From assembly GCF_002355155.1 (NCBI RefSeq), contig NZ_AP017369.1:2418001-2482000 (forward strand): 64,000 nt of DNA. Reading direction: 5' to 3'. The position numbers and the translations under genes are program-made. The DNA is from Corynebacterium suranareeae (GTDB taxonomy: Bacteria; Actinomycetota; Actinomycetes; Mycobacteriales; Mycobacteriaceae). Positions 20,471 to 28,834 of the stretch are shown in pieces; within the stretch, counting starts at the first letter, position 1, and each line of letters begins with the position of its first letter. The notes beneath the pieces were generated by a model, which saw nothing but the letters and a program-made list of their open reading frames with translations, was not told the origin of the DNA and made no database searches.

Positions 20471-20896
20471 TTAGGCAGCATCCACGCTTGAACCGAATCC
20501 CTGTTGTGCCTCTTCCAGGAATTGAGCAACACGTGACATAAATTGATCCAGTTGAGCCGGCGTGAGTGAAATCTGCAGCCCACTGTTCGCCCTTGACCTA
20601 ATCATCGAAAACTGAGATAGCTCGTCTGCCCAAGCTGCGGCTTCCTCACCAACCATATGCAATTGATCCCACGCACTTTTAGGCTTGCGCTTTCGTGCTG
20701 CTACCGCACTTCCGGCGACTACCGCACCAGCGGTTCGAAGTGCGGATTGATATGACATCTCTAAAGCAAGCAAAAGATCGCCTTCGCCACGGTAACTATG
20801 GGCTTGTTCCAAAAGAATATTGGCTTTGGAGAGGAACTGAGCCCGCTTACCTCCCTGTCGTTCAAACCTCGTTGTTGCTGAAATTACGTCACCCAT
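20471..20896 (-). CDS. SAV_6107-type HEPN domain protein
   Basis: A 141-residue helical protein of the actinobacterial SAV_6107 HEPN family. Helices include AQFLSKANILLEQAHSYR and GDLLLALEMSYQSALRTAGAVVA, then a KRKPKSAWDQLH segment. HEPN domains often act in RNA cleavage or as nucleotide-binding partners in toxin-antitoxin pairs, but no antitoxin-like gene is adjacent and I cannot identify the catalytic R-x4-6-H motif with confidence. ATG start with a clear AAGGAGAG ribosome site. Function unknown. Confidence 0.82.
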   Translation of the reverse strand: MGDVISATTRFERQGGKRAQFLSKANILLEQAHSYRGEGDLLLALEMSYQSALRTAGAVVAGSAVAARKRKPKSAWDQLHMVGEEAAAWADELSQFSMIRSRANSGLQISLTPAQLDQFMSRVAQFLEEAQQGFGSSVDAA

Positions 20897-21099
20897 TGCG
20901 TCCCTCTCCTTTCGAACCTCATTTTGATTAAGCTTTCGCTTCTCTTGTTATGGGTCACTTTAAAGGTTGGGGTGGACACGCTCCCACAATATTCGAACAA
21001 ATTTTCTAATTGGAAAGTCTTAGTCTTAACCGGCACGACAAGATAGCTTTAGAGAGTTTTCTGACGGATCCCCAAACAGCTGCCTTAACTTCTGGTTTG

Positions 21100-21663
21100 A
21101 TGGTGAGCGTGTCACCAATCATTCGAAAGCTAAGTATCCCCGAATTCACCATCAATGCACCGGTATTGGTGGATGTTTATATCCAAGCGATGAATTACGA
21201 CAAAGCTATACGGGATACCCGAATTGAAGTGTGGCGCAGAAACTCTCAGAATCCTGGTTTTACGGCAGTGACGGCACTCGTGGATGATCAGGTCGTTGGC
21301 GTGGCTTATGGGTTTAACGGCAGTCCGGACCATTGGTGGCAACATCAACTTCGTCGAGGACTTCGGCAGCTAGGCGGCCCTACAGAGACAGAATTTCACA
21401 TCATAAGTGATTATTTTGAGGTCGCCGAAGTTCACGTACATCCTGATTTCCAAGGGCACGGTATTGGGCGAAGGATGATGCACGAACTCTTACAGGACAA
21501 AGCAAGCTCCTACGCTATTTTGTCCACGCCTGAGATTGAGGATGAAGCCAATAAGGCGTTCAGCCTTTATCGCTCTCTTGGGTTCACAGATCTACTGAGG
21601 CATTTTAGGTTTGACGGCGACCAACGCCCGTTTGCAGTATTGGTCGCCTCTCTCCCGCTTTAG
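21100..21663 (+). CDS. GNAT family N-acetyltransferase
   Basis: A 187-residue acetyltransferase with the GNAT fold: the acetyl-CoA loop is VEVAEVHVHPDFQGHGIGRRMM (written here from its core HVHPDFQGHGIGRRM), followed by LSTPEIEDEANKAFSLYRSLGF. It resembles M. tuberculosis Rv2170, the gene in the same position, reported as a lysine acetyltransferase. Substrate here is unknown. Start is uncertain: ATG at 21100 is preferred, but a TTG at 21010 would add 30 residues; neither has a good ribosome site. It converges with metF, with only six bases between the two stops. Confidence 0.85.
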   Translation: MVSVSPIIRKLSIPEFTINAPVLVDVYIQAMNYDKAIRDTRIEVWRRNSQNPGFTAVTALVDDQVVGVAYGFNGSPDHWWQHQLRRGLRQLGGPTETEFHIISDYFEVAEVHVHPDFQGHGIGRRMMHELLQDKASSYAILSTPEIEDEANKAFSLYRSLGFTDLLRHFRFDGDQRPFAVLVASLPL

Positions 21664-21669
21664 AAGAAT

Positions 21670-22650
21670 TTAGCGTACTGCGTCTTGTCCATGCTCGGCT
21701 CCCCAAGCCGGAGCCATGCCTAAGTTGTAGAGCACTTCTTGGGTTGCTCGGGTGAAGTTGAGAGTCATAAAGTGCAGGTCTTCTGCACCTTCTGCAATCA
21801 AGCGTTCAGCCATGTTCGTGGAATATTCAATTCCCACTTTTCGAATTTCGTCCTTGTTGGCTTCTTCGTTGCCATTTGCAGCACGAACAAGAGCTTCCTC
21901 AAGATTGCTTGGCAGTTGTGCACCGGACAGTTCGACCTGTCGACGCACTGAACGCAAGCTTGTAATCGGCATGATGCCCGGAATAATTGGTTTAGCTCCG
22001 TGAATCGGGTCAGCTGCGACCAATCGATCTCGAAGTCGAAGATAGTCCTCCACATCGAAAAACATTTGTGTGATGGAATACTGCGCACCTCCACGAAGCT
22101 TCGCCAACGTGTATTTAGTGTCTTCTTCTAAAGTTTTAGCGCGGAAGTGCCCCTCAGGAAAAGACGCAATGCCAAGATCAAACTGCTCAAACTCGGGGGT
22201 GGCTTTAATTAAGTCGATCAACTCCGAGGCGTAATTCAAACCACCTTCCGTACTGACCCAATCACCTAAAGGATCTCCTGGCGGATCGCCTCTAAGAGCA
22301 AGCAGGTTGGTCAAACCAAGCTCGAGGTACTCTTGCAGAATTGCCTTCATCTCATCACGAGTGTGATTAACCAAGGTCAAATGCACCAAGGTTGTGAGTG
22401 GTTGTTGAGCTAAACGTCGAGCGATACGTGAAGTACGCTCGCGGGTTGACCCTCCAGCGCCATAAGTTACCGAAACAAATGATGCTCCAAGATCATGAAA
22501 AACTTCCGCTGCACGATAAAGTCGCTCTTCAGCAGCGTCATCACGTGGGGGCATAAACTCGACAGAAAAAGGCACTCGACCGGGGGAAGGTCGTTTCAAA
22601 ACGTCGCTAATTGCCCATTGGGATGAGGCCGGGATGTTCGTTGTGGACAT
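21670..22650 (-). CDS. metF: 5,10-methylenetetrahydrofolate reductase
   Basis: A 326-residue FAD enzyme reducing methylene-THF to methyl-THF for methionine synthesis. Family features seen: PFSVEFMPPRDDAAE near the start (catalytic Glu), FVSVTYGAGGSTRERT, LTNLLALRGDPPGDPLG, and GAQYSITQMFFDVEDYL. The ATG at 22648-22650 gives the expected length. A TAAGAT box eight bases upstream of that ATG and the lack of a ribosome site suggest a leaderless mRNA. In C. glutamicum metF is regulated by McbR; I did not find a clear McbR site here. Divergent from idsA. Confidence 0.96.
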   Translation of the reverse strand: MSTTNIPASSQWAISDVLKRPSPGRVPFSVEFMPPRDDAAEERLYRAAEVFHDLGASFVSVTYGAGGSTRERTSRIARRLAQQPLTTLVHLTLVNHTRDEMKAILQEYLELGLTNLLALRGDPPGDPLGDWVSTEGGLNYASELIDLIKATPEFEQFDLGIASFPEGHFRAKTLEEDTKYTLAKLRGGAQYSITQMFFDVEDYLRLRDRLVAADPIHGAKPIIPGIMPITSLRSVRRQVELSGAQLPSNLEEALVRAANGNEEANKDEIRKVGIEYSTNMAERLIAEGAEDLHFMTLNFTRATQEVLYNLGMAPAWGAEHGQDAVR

Positions 22651-22760
22651 GCCTGGGTATCTTAGTGTGATAGCAGTGTTTTGTTGGGACTGCCTCTGGC
22701 ATTTATTCACCTTCAACAAAACCCGACCCGCATCCACCTATTCGATTGAAGGACGTCTCC

Positions 22761-23861
22761 TTGAGCACTTTCGATGCCCATGACCTTGACCTCGACACAT
22801 TCCCGGAGGTCGTGCGCGATCGACTCACGCAGTTCCTCGATGCTCAAGCTACAACAATTGCAGGTATCGGAGATCCCGTAACGGAGGCGGTCTCCCACCT
22901 TCGCAGTTTTGTACTTAACGGCGGGAAGCGGATTCGCCCTTTGTACGCATGGGCTGGGTTCCTGGCCGCGCAAGGGTTAGAAAATAGTGGGGAAAAGATT
23001 GAGGCAGTGTTAGATGCTGCTTCGAGCCTCGAGTTCATCCAGGCGTGTGCCTTGATTCACGATGATTTTATTGATTCTTCTGACACCCGGCGCGGTGCGC
23101 CCACTGTGCACCGTGCCGTTGAGGCAAACCACCGTGCACATAATCTCGAAGGAGATTCTGAGCACTTCGGCGAATCTGTTTCTATTTTGGCTGGTGATAT
23201 GGCTTTGGTGTGGGCTGAGGACATGCTTCAAGATTCCGGTTTGAGCGCAGAAGCGTTGGCTCGTACGCGAGATGCCTGGCGTGGCATGCGCACTGAGGTT
23301 ATCGGCGGCCAGCTGCTTGATATTTATCTAGAGGCGCATGCTAATGAAGCAGTTGAGCTTGCTGACTCAGTTAACCGCTTTAAAACAGCCGCCTACACCA
23401 TCGCGCGCCCATTACACCTCGGCGCCTCCATTGCTGGAGGCTCGCAAGAGCTTATCGACGCCCTCCTCCACTATGGCCATGACATCGGTATCGCATTCCA
23501 GTTACGTGATGATCTGCTGGGAGTGTTCGGCGATCCAAAGGTCACTGGTAAACCAGCTGGTGATGATATTCGCGAAGGCAAACGTACGGTGCTTCTTGCT
23601 CTTGCGCTTCAACGTGCAGATAAGAATTCTCCTGAGGCCGCAGCGGCTATCCGTGCAGGCATTGGAAAGGTATCAACACCTGAAGATATCGCTGTTATTG
23701 CAAAGCACATTCGCGCAACAGGTGCAGAAGAAGAAGTGGAACAGCGGATTACCCAACTTACTGAATCTGGTTTGGCTCATCTCGATGATGTAGAAATCCC
23801 TGATGAAGTTCGCACTCAGTTGCGTGCTTTGGCAATCCGCTCAACCGAACGCCGAATGTAG
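22761..23861 (+). CDS. idsA: Geranylgeranyl diphosphate synthase IdsA
   Basis: A polyprenyl synthase of about 366 residues making C15-C20 prenyl diphosphates for carotenoids, menaquinone and decaprenyl phosphate. The first Asp-rich motif is LIHDDFIDSSDTRRG, the second FQLRDDLLGVFGD, with GGKRIRP near residue 60. No ATG is available: I favour TTG at 22761 because GAAGGA lies seven bases upstream; TTG at 22746 would add five residues without a ribosome site. It is followed after three bases by mptA, so they form an operon that supplies and uses the polyprenyl carrier, as in M. tuberculosis (Rv2173-Rv2174). Confidence 0.94.
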   Translation: MSTFDAHDLDLDTFPEVVRDRLTQFLDAQATTIAGIGDPVTEAVSHLRSFVLNGGKRIRPLYAWAGFLAAQGLENSGEKIEAVLDAASSLEFIQACALIHDDFIDSSDTRRGAPTVHRAVEANHRAHNLEGDSEHFGESVSILAGDMALVWAEDMLQDSGLSAEALARTRDAWRGMRTEVIGGQLLDIYLEAHANEAVELADSVNRFKTAAYTIARPLHLGASIAGGSQELIDALLHYGHDIGIAFQLRDDLLGVFGDPKVTGKPAGDDIREGKRTVLLALALQRADKNSPEAAAAIRAGIGKVSTPEDIAVIAKHIRATGAEEEVEQRITQLTESGLAHLDDVEIPDEVRTQLRALAIRSTERRM

Positions 23862-23864
23862 TCC

Positions 23865-25373
23865 ATGCGCATGACTTATTTTCAACGGTTTACTAACCCG
23901 GTAGTTCTTGGTGGGCTAGCGGGCCTGTTGCTCATGTTGGGTTCTTTCGGCGGCGGCGCAATTAGGTACCGCGGCGGAGTGCTTGATGCTTTGGGCTTAG
24001 ACTTCATTGCTTTTGGCCATGCACAGGGTGTGTCCAACACCGTGTTGTTTATTGGGCAGCTGCTTCTTATCGGCGCGTGGGTGCATCTTGGCCGGCGTTT
24101 GTTTAAAAACGAAGACTCCCCAAGCAACAACTTAGGTCTTGTTAGGCGCACGCTATATGCCATGGTGGTGCCATTAATTTTTGCGGCTCCAATGATGTCA
24201 CGGGATGTGTATTCCTACCTCATGCAAGGAGCAATGCTTCGTGATGGCTTTGATCCTTATACAGAAGGTGCTGCTGTAAACCCTGGCCCTATGTTGCTTG
24301 AGGTTTCACACGATTGGCGTAACACCACAACCCCTTATGGTCCGTTGCATTTATGGATCGGCGACATGATTACCTCGGTGGTTGGCGATAATGTCACCGC
24401 CGGAGTCATCGCGTATAAAGTTTTGTCGATTATCGGGCTTGCCGCAATTGCGTGGAGCGTTGTCCGAATTGCTCAGCATTTTGGAGCCAATCCAGCAATT
24501 GCATTATGGATTGGTGTTGCGAACCCGGTGATGATCATCCACATGATCGGTGGCATGCACAACGAATCCCTCATGGTCGGTTTGGTCAGTATCGGTCTAC
24601 TGCTGGTTCTCAAAAAGCGCTTTGCTTCAGGCGTGGCACTCATCGCGGTTGCAGTAGCACTGAAAGCGACAGCTGCTATTGCGCTTCCATTTGTTGTCTG
24701 GATCGGAATGCATCATTTTGCTGGATTTTTGGCGACTAAAAAGGCTCAAAACTCCCCTACATTGAGTCAACAAATTCTGGGATTTTTGGTCTCAGGATCT
24801 GCAGGTGTTGCTATCACTGGCATTGTGGTCAGCATCATCACGTGGATGTCTGGTGCTTCATGGGGTTGGATCAGTGAGATTAGTGGTAACAGCAAAGTTA
24901 TTAACCCACTGGCGTTCCCTTCTTTGGTGGCCAGTGTGATCACCATGGTTTCGGAAGTGTTTATCGACGATTTCAACTACAACGCAGTTGTTAATGTCAT
25001 GCGCACTATTTCCATGGTCATCATGCTGGGTGGATTAGCAGTGTGCTGGTGGCTGTTCCGTCAAAATGAACGCAGGGCGATCGCAGGCACAGCAGCTGCC
25101 TACGCGGTAGCCTTCGTCTTCAACTCGGTTACATTGCCGTGGTATTACGCTAGTTTGATTTCTTTGCTTGGAACCTTCAAGCCACCAATGTGGTTGATTC
25201 GTGGTTCTGCCGGAGCTTCAGTCTTTATTGCTTTGATGTTTACCGGCAGTGGAAATCATCAGTTGTACAACATCGTCACGGTCATTGTTTCAGCACTTAT
25301 CGCATGGTTGGCCACAGTCGTGATCTTTGACGATACGACAACAAGCAGTAAGCAAGTAACAAAGCAGGCTTAG
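23865..25373 (+). CDS. mptA: Alpha-(1->6)-mannopyranosyltransferase MptA
   Basis: A 502-residue GT-C glycosyltransferase with about 12-13 membrane helices, orthologous by position and content to MptA/Rv2174, which elongates the mannan core of lipomannan and lipoarabinomannan from polyprenyl-phosphate-mannose on the outer face. The GT-C acidic motif is SRDVYSYLMQG in the first outer loop, followed by NTTTPYGPLHLWIG, both typical of the MptA/B family. ATG start, three bases after idsA. The stop is followed by a long gene-free region. Confidence 0.93.
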   Translation: MRMTYFQRFTNPVVLGGLAGLLLMLGSFGGGAIRYRGGVLDALGLDFIAFGHAQGVSNTVLFIGQLLLIGAWVHLGRRLFKNEDSPSNNLGLVRRTLYAMVVPLIFAAPMMSRDVYSYLMQGAMLRDGFDPYTEGAAVNPGPMLLEVSHDWRNTTTPYGPLHLWIGDMITSVVGDNVTAGVIAYKVLSIIGLAAIAWSVVRIAQHFGANPAIALWIGVANPVMIIHMIGGMHNESLMVGLVSIGLLLVLKKRFASGVALIAVAVALKATAAIALPFVVWIGMHHFAGFLATKKAQNSPTLSQQILGFLVSGSAGVAITGIVVSIITWMSGASWGWISEISGNSKVINPLAFPSLVASVITMVSEVFIDDFNYNAVVNVMRTISMVIMLGGLAVCWWLFRQNERRAIAGTAAAYAVAFVFNSVTLPWYYASLISLLGTFKPPMWLIRGSAGASVFIALMFTGSGNHQLYNIVTVIVSALIAWLATVVIFDDTTTSSKQVTKQA

Positions 25374-25656
25374 AACCGAACTTCTTATCCACCATCTTTA
25401 ACGAGCCGCTTAAGTGACCGAGACCCACGAGTTCTCAGTGTTTGTGCCTTACTCCAACCAACTTCCATAATGATGCTTGCTCCTTCACAATGGGCCATCT
25501 GGGTTTTCAGCAAACGCCTTTTATAGGCCGTTTAAGAGCTCCAAAATTCCAGATGGGTATTTGTATCACCTGGGAGCTGGGAAGCCCTTACACGCAATTC
25601 TGTGAGGTCACTTTTCTAGCGGGAATTTTTAAGTTTTGCACCTCACTTCGCCTAAA

Positions 25657-25691
25657 GACCAAGCACCCCTCGAGAAACTCGATTCTTGGTC
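25657..25691 (+). repeat. GACCAA hairpin repeat, copy C
   Basis: Perfect inverted repeat GACCAAG...CTTGGTC (seven-base arms). An internal pairing CTCGAG-AAA-CTCGA lies in the loop. The left flank from 25604 (GAGGTCACTTTT, CACCTCACTTCGCCT) matches copy A, so the duplicated unit is about 90 bases. Right flank AAATACGACGTT. Confidence 0.65.
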
Positions 25692-25729
25692 AAATACGAC
25701 GTTATCCCGGCCTGTACATTTGAACTAGC

Positions 25730-25765
25730 GACCAAGACCCCCTGGAAACACCTATGGATTTGGTC
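25730..25765 (+). repeat. GACCAA hairpin repeat, copy D
   Basis: GACCAA...TTGGTC with the loop CCCCTGGAAACACCTATGGA (20-base core). It is nearly identical to the copy at 25965; only two bases inside the 36-base unit differ. Confidence 0.65.
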
Positions 25766-25964
25766 GTAGGCGCTGGTTTCAAGACTGAGCCCCACCTAGA
25801 TCGCTAAAGCCAATCACTTCCCAAGGCGACAATCACTATTTAGTCGCCTATATCTCCGACAATCGAAGCTAATTTAAGGAAACCAAGAAGTAGCAATGTA
25901 AGTAGGCGCCAAGATCACGTTGTCGGACCCTTTTCTCGGTGGTTTGTGCCCCACATCATCTGGA

Positions 25965-26000
25965 GACCAAGCACCCCTGGAAACACCTATGGATTTGGTC
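25965..26000 (+). repeat. GACCAA hairpin repeat, copy E
   Basis: Inverted repeat GACCAA...TTGGTC, the closest match in this window to the copy at 25730, with the same loop and arms. Flanks outside the hairpin differ, so the mobile or conserved unit here is the hairpin itself. Confidence 0.65.
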
Positions 26001-26086
26001 GCGCTCCAACCAGATCACCAAACAGGCATATCAAAACTAACCACGATCCTCACTCTTTGGCACATAAGTTTGGTTAGAAAGAGCTA

Positions 26087-26133
26087 AACCGGACTGGGAG
26101 AACAAGAATTCTTGTCCTCCCAGTCCGGTTTTT
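26087..26133. terminator. Strong bidirectional hairpin terminator
   Basis: AACCGGACTGGGAG (26087-26100) pairs perfectly with CTCCCAGTCCGGTT (26117-26130); the inner part ACAAGAATTCTTGT is itself palindromic, so the stem is over 20 bp. A T-run follows on the plus strand. It lies just past the stop of the minus-strand regulator and can serve transcripts from both sides. Confidence 0.9.
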
Positions 26134-26150
26134 GGACATCAAGCCCGATA

Positions 26151-26522
26151 TTAGAAGGCCATCGCCTGTGCGCGACGCATGACTTCTCGTGCTAGTTGAC
26201 CATGAAGAGCATCGATGGGTCGACCTGGAAGGCTGTCGTCTTCGGTGAAGAGGAACGCCAAGATTTCATCATCACTGAAACCGCCATCAGACAGCAACGC
26301 GATGACTCCAGGAACGAAACGGTTCGTGCTTTCTTTCTTCGTGCTAAAGAAGGCTTCTGGGATGTAGCGGACACCATCGCGGCGGACCACGATGAGTTTG
26401 TGGTCATTGACCAGGTCCATCACCTTGGTGACAACAACTCCAAGGCGTTCTGCTGCCTCTGGGAGGGTCAGCAATGGCTCATTGTCGGGCAGGGTGAAAG
26501 GGGATTCATTGTTGGAACTCAC
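26151..26522 (-). CDS. Rv2175c-family DNA-binding protein
   Basis: A 123-residue protein with an N-terminal winged-helix-like domain (LTLPEAAERLGVVVTKVMDLVNDH, core LPEAAERLGVVVTKVMDL) and a helical C-terminal domain. It matches M. tuberculosis Rv2175c, a DNA-binding protein that is the reported substrate of PknL. The same divergent pairing with pknL exists here, so it is probably phosphorylated by the neighbouring kinase on its short N-terminal tail (MSSNNESPFTLP). GTG start at 26520-26522. DNA targets unknown. Confidence 0.87.
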   Translation of the reverse strand: MSSNNESPFTLPDNEPLLTLPEAAERLGVVVTKVMDLVNDHKLIVVRRDGVRYIPEAFFSTKKESTNRFVPGVIALLSDGGFSDDEILAFLFTEDDSLPGRPIDALHGQLAREVMRRAQAMAF

Positions 26523-26641
26523 AGTTTTAATTTAGCTGGTTCGCGCTCTAATTGAGAATCTTTAGTCCATTAAACCTTCTTAACCTTGAAGAACAGGATG
26601 TCACTACCACTTTTTGTGGTGATTCCGACATACTGGAACGC

Positions 26642-28834
26642 ATGGCAAACTTGAAGGTCGGTGACGTTTTAGAGGACAGGTATCGGATTGAAACTCCGAT
26701 TGCCCGGGGTGGCATGTCTACCGTGTACAGGTGCCTTGATCTTCGTTTGGGACGTTCCATGGCGTTGAAAGTCATGGAAGAGGACTTTGTGGATGATCCC
26801 ATTTTCCGTCAGCGTTTCCGGAGGGAAGCTCGGTCAATGGCGCAGCTTAATCACCCAAATTTGGTCAATGTGTATGATTTCTCCGCTACTGGTGGCCTGG
26901 TGTATTTGGTCATGGAGTTGATCACTGGGGGTACGCTTCGTGAGTTGCTCGCGGAACGTGGTCCCATGCCCCCGCATGCGGCTGTGGGGGTTATGCGTGG
27001 GATGCTCACAGGGCTTGCGGCGGCACACCGTGCGGGCATGGTGCATCGTGATATTAAGCCTGACAATGTGTTGATCAATAGTGATCATCAAGTGAAACTG
27101 TCTGATTTTGGTTTGGTTCGGGCGGCTCATGCAGGTCAGTCGCAGGATAACCAGATAGTAGGAACTGTGGCCTATTTGTCGCCGGAGCAAGTTGAGGGTG
27201 GAGAAATTGGGCCGGCTAGCGATGTTTATTCAGCTGGCATCGTGTTGTTTGAGTTGCTTACTGGCACGACACCGTTTTCGGGCACGGATGATTTAGACCA
27301 TGCTTACGCCCGCCTGACGGAAGTCGTGCCGGCACCGAGTTCGCTTATCGACGGCGTCCCCTCGCTTATCGATGAGCTTGTCGCCACTGCAACGTCTATT
27401 GATCCCGAGGATCGTTTTGATGATTCTGGTGAGTTCCTCACTGCGTTGGAGGATGTGGCTAAAGAGCTAGATTTGCCGGCGTTTAGAGTTCCAGTGCCTA
27501 TTAATTCTGCAGCCAACCGCGCGAATGCGCAGGTTCCGGATTCTCAACCAACGGATATGTTTACCACCCATATTCCGAAAACTACTGAAGCTGATCACAC
27601 TGCGGTGATTCCGGCTGCTAATGAGACATCAATTCTGCCTGTTCAAGGTGCGCAGCCTCTCCCTGAAACTGCTTATGCTCCTGAGTTACCTCCGGAAGCA
27701 GCACTGCACATTGAAGATCAGGAACTCACCCAACCCGATGAGCCTGATATCAATCCGGTGAGTAATCGTTCCAAGTTGAAGCTAACGTTGTGGTCAATTT
27801 TCGTGGTGATCGTTATCGCTGCCGTTGCCATTGGTGGCTGGTGGTTTGGTTCTGGTCGCTATGGGGAGATTCCTCAGGTTTTGGGTATGGATGAAGTCCA
27901 GGCGGTCTCTGTTGTTGAAGAGGCCGGGTTTGTGGCTGTGTCCCAGCCTCAGTATGACAATGATGTTCCAACTGGTTCGATCATTGGAACTGATCCTTCT
28001 TTTGGTGAGCGCCTTCCTCGCGGCGAGGATGTTTCCGTCCTCGTCTCTCAAGGGCGTCCCGTGGTGCCAGATCTTAGCGAGGATAGATCTGTAAGCACCG
28101 TTCGCGAAGAGTTGGAACAGCACACTTTTGTATGGGTCGATGGACCTGGTGAATATTCGGATGATGTTCCAGAAGGACAAGTTGTTTCACTGACACCGGC
28201 TTCAGGCACGCAGCTCAATGTGGGCGAGACTGTTCAGATTCATTTGAGCAGAGGCCCTGCGCCGGTAGAAATTCCGGATGTTTCCGGCATGGGTGTCGAT
28301 CAAGCAACGAGAGTTTTGGAACGCGCAGGGCTTACTGTTGAACGCACTGAAGAAGGTTTTGATGCCGATACTGCCAATGGAGATGTCTACGCAACATCGC
28401 CACAGGTATCTACTGAAGTAAAGCGAGGCACCTCAGTTGTGCTTCAGGTTTCTAATGCTATTTCGGTCCCAGATGTGGTGGGCATGACCCAGGACGAAGC
28501 GACCGCGGCGCTTGCGGAAGAAGGATTGGTCGTGGCGTCGACAAGCGTTATTCCCGGTGAGGCAGCAAGCTCTGCTGACACCGTCGTGAGCGTGGAGCCG
28601 GAATCCGGAAGCCGAGTTGATCCAGCTCATCCGCAGGTCAGCCTTGGTCTGGCGGGGGAAATTCAAGTTCCAAGCGTGGTTGGACGTAAAGTAAGCGATG
28701 CTCGTAGCATCTTGGAAGACGCTGGCTTAACGCTGGTGACGGATGCTGACGATGATGATCGTATTTATAGTCAATCCCCTCGTGCGCGCAGCGATGTCTC
28801 GGTAGGGGGAGAAGTTACAGTAAGGGCGTTCTAG
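26642..28834 (+). CDS. pknL: Serine/threonine protein kinase PknL with PASTA repeats
   Basis: A transmembrane Hanks-type kinase of about 730 residues. The cytoplasmic kinase domain (about 10-270) has IARGGMSTVYR, VHRDIKPDNVLI, DFGLV and GTVAYLSPEQ, all catalytic motifs intact. A juxtamembrane linker follows, one helix (LTLWSIFVVIVIAAVAIGGWW, core IFVVIVIAAVAIGGWWFG), then five PASTA-like repeats reaching the C-terminus. PASTA domains bind muropeptides or lipid II. I chose the ATG at 26642 (MANLKVG); an upstream frame start adds 30 residues. The stop overlaps the next gene's GTG by one base. Confidence 0.94.
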   Translation: MANLKVGDVLEDRYRIETPIARGGMSTVYRCLDLRLGRSMALKVMEEDFVDDPIFRQRFRREARSMAQLNHPNLVNVYDFSATGGLVYLVMELITGGTLRELLAERGPMPPHAAVGVMRGMLTGLAAAHRAGMVHRDIKPDNVLINSDHQVKLSDFGLVRAAHAGQSQDNQIVGTVAYLSPEQVEGGEIGPASDVYSAGIVLFELLTGTTPFSGTDDLDHAYARLTEVVPAPSSLIDGVPSLIDELVATATSIDPEDRFDDSGEFLTALEDVAKELDLPAFRVPVPINSAANRANAQVPDSQPTDMFTTHIPKTTEADHTAVIPAANETSILPVQGAQPLPETAYAPELPPEAALHIEDQELTQPDEPDINPVSNRSKLKLTLWSIFVVIVIAAVAIGGWWFGSGRYGEIPQVLGMDEVQAVSVVEEAGFVAVSQPQYDNDVPTGSIIGTDPSFGERLPRGEDVSVLVSQGRPVVPDLSEDRSVSTVREELEQHTFVWVDGPGEYSDDVPEGQVVSLTPASGTQLNVGETVQIHLSRGPAPVEIPDVSGMGVDQATRVLERAGLTVERTEEGFDADTANGDVYATSPQVSTEVKRGTSVVLQVSNAISVPDVVGMTQDEATAALAEEGLVVASTSVIPGEAASSADTVVSVEPESGSRVDPAHPQVSLGLAGEIQVPSVVGRKVSDARSILEDAGLTLVTDADDDDRIYSQSPRARSDVSVGGEVTVRAF

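Larger units (their letters stand above)
25374..26086. other. Gene-free stretch with hairpin repeats after mptA
   Basis: About 0.7 kb without a credible gene; the one frame over 90 codons (25442-25723) runs through a repeat and has no domain. It holds three copies of the GACCAA hairpin family (25657, 25730, 25965). Confidence 0.6.

Noticed and set aside
25442..25723. 93-codon plus-strand frame after mptA
   Set aside because: Crosses a hairpin repeat and its flank, no domain, no ribosome site.
19202..26000. CRISPR-like array made of the GACCAA repeats
   Set aside because: Spacing is irregular (tens to thousands of bases), copies are diverged, and no cas gene is in the window.
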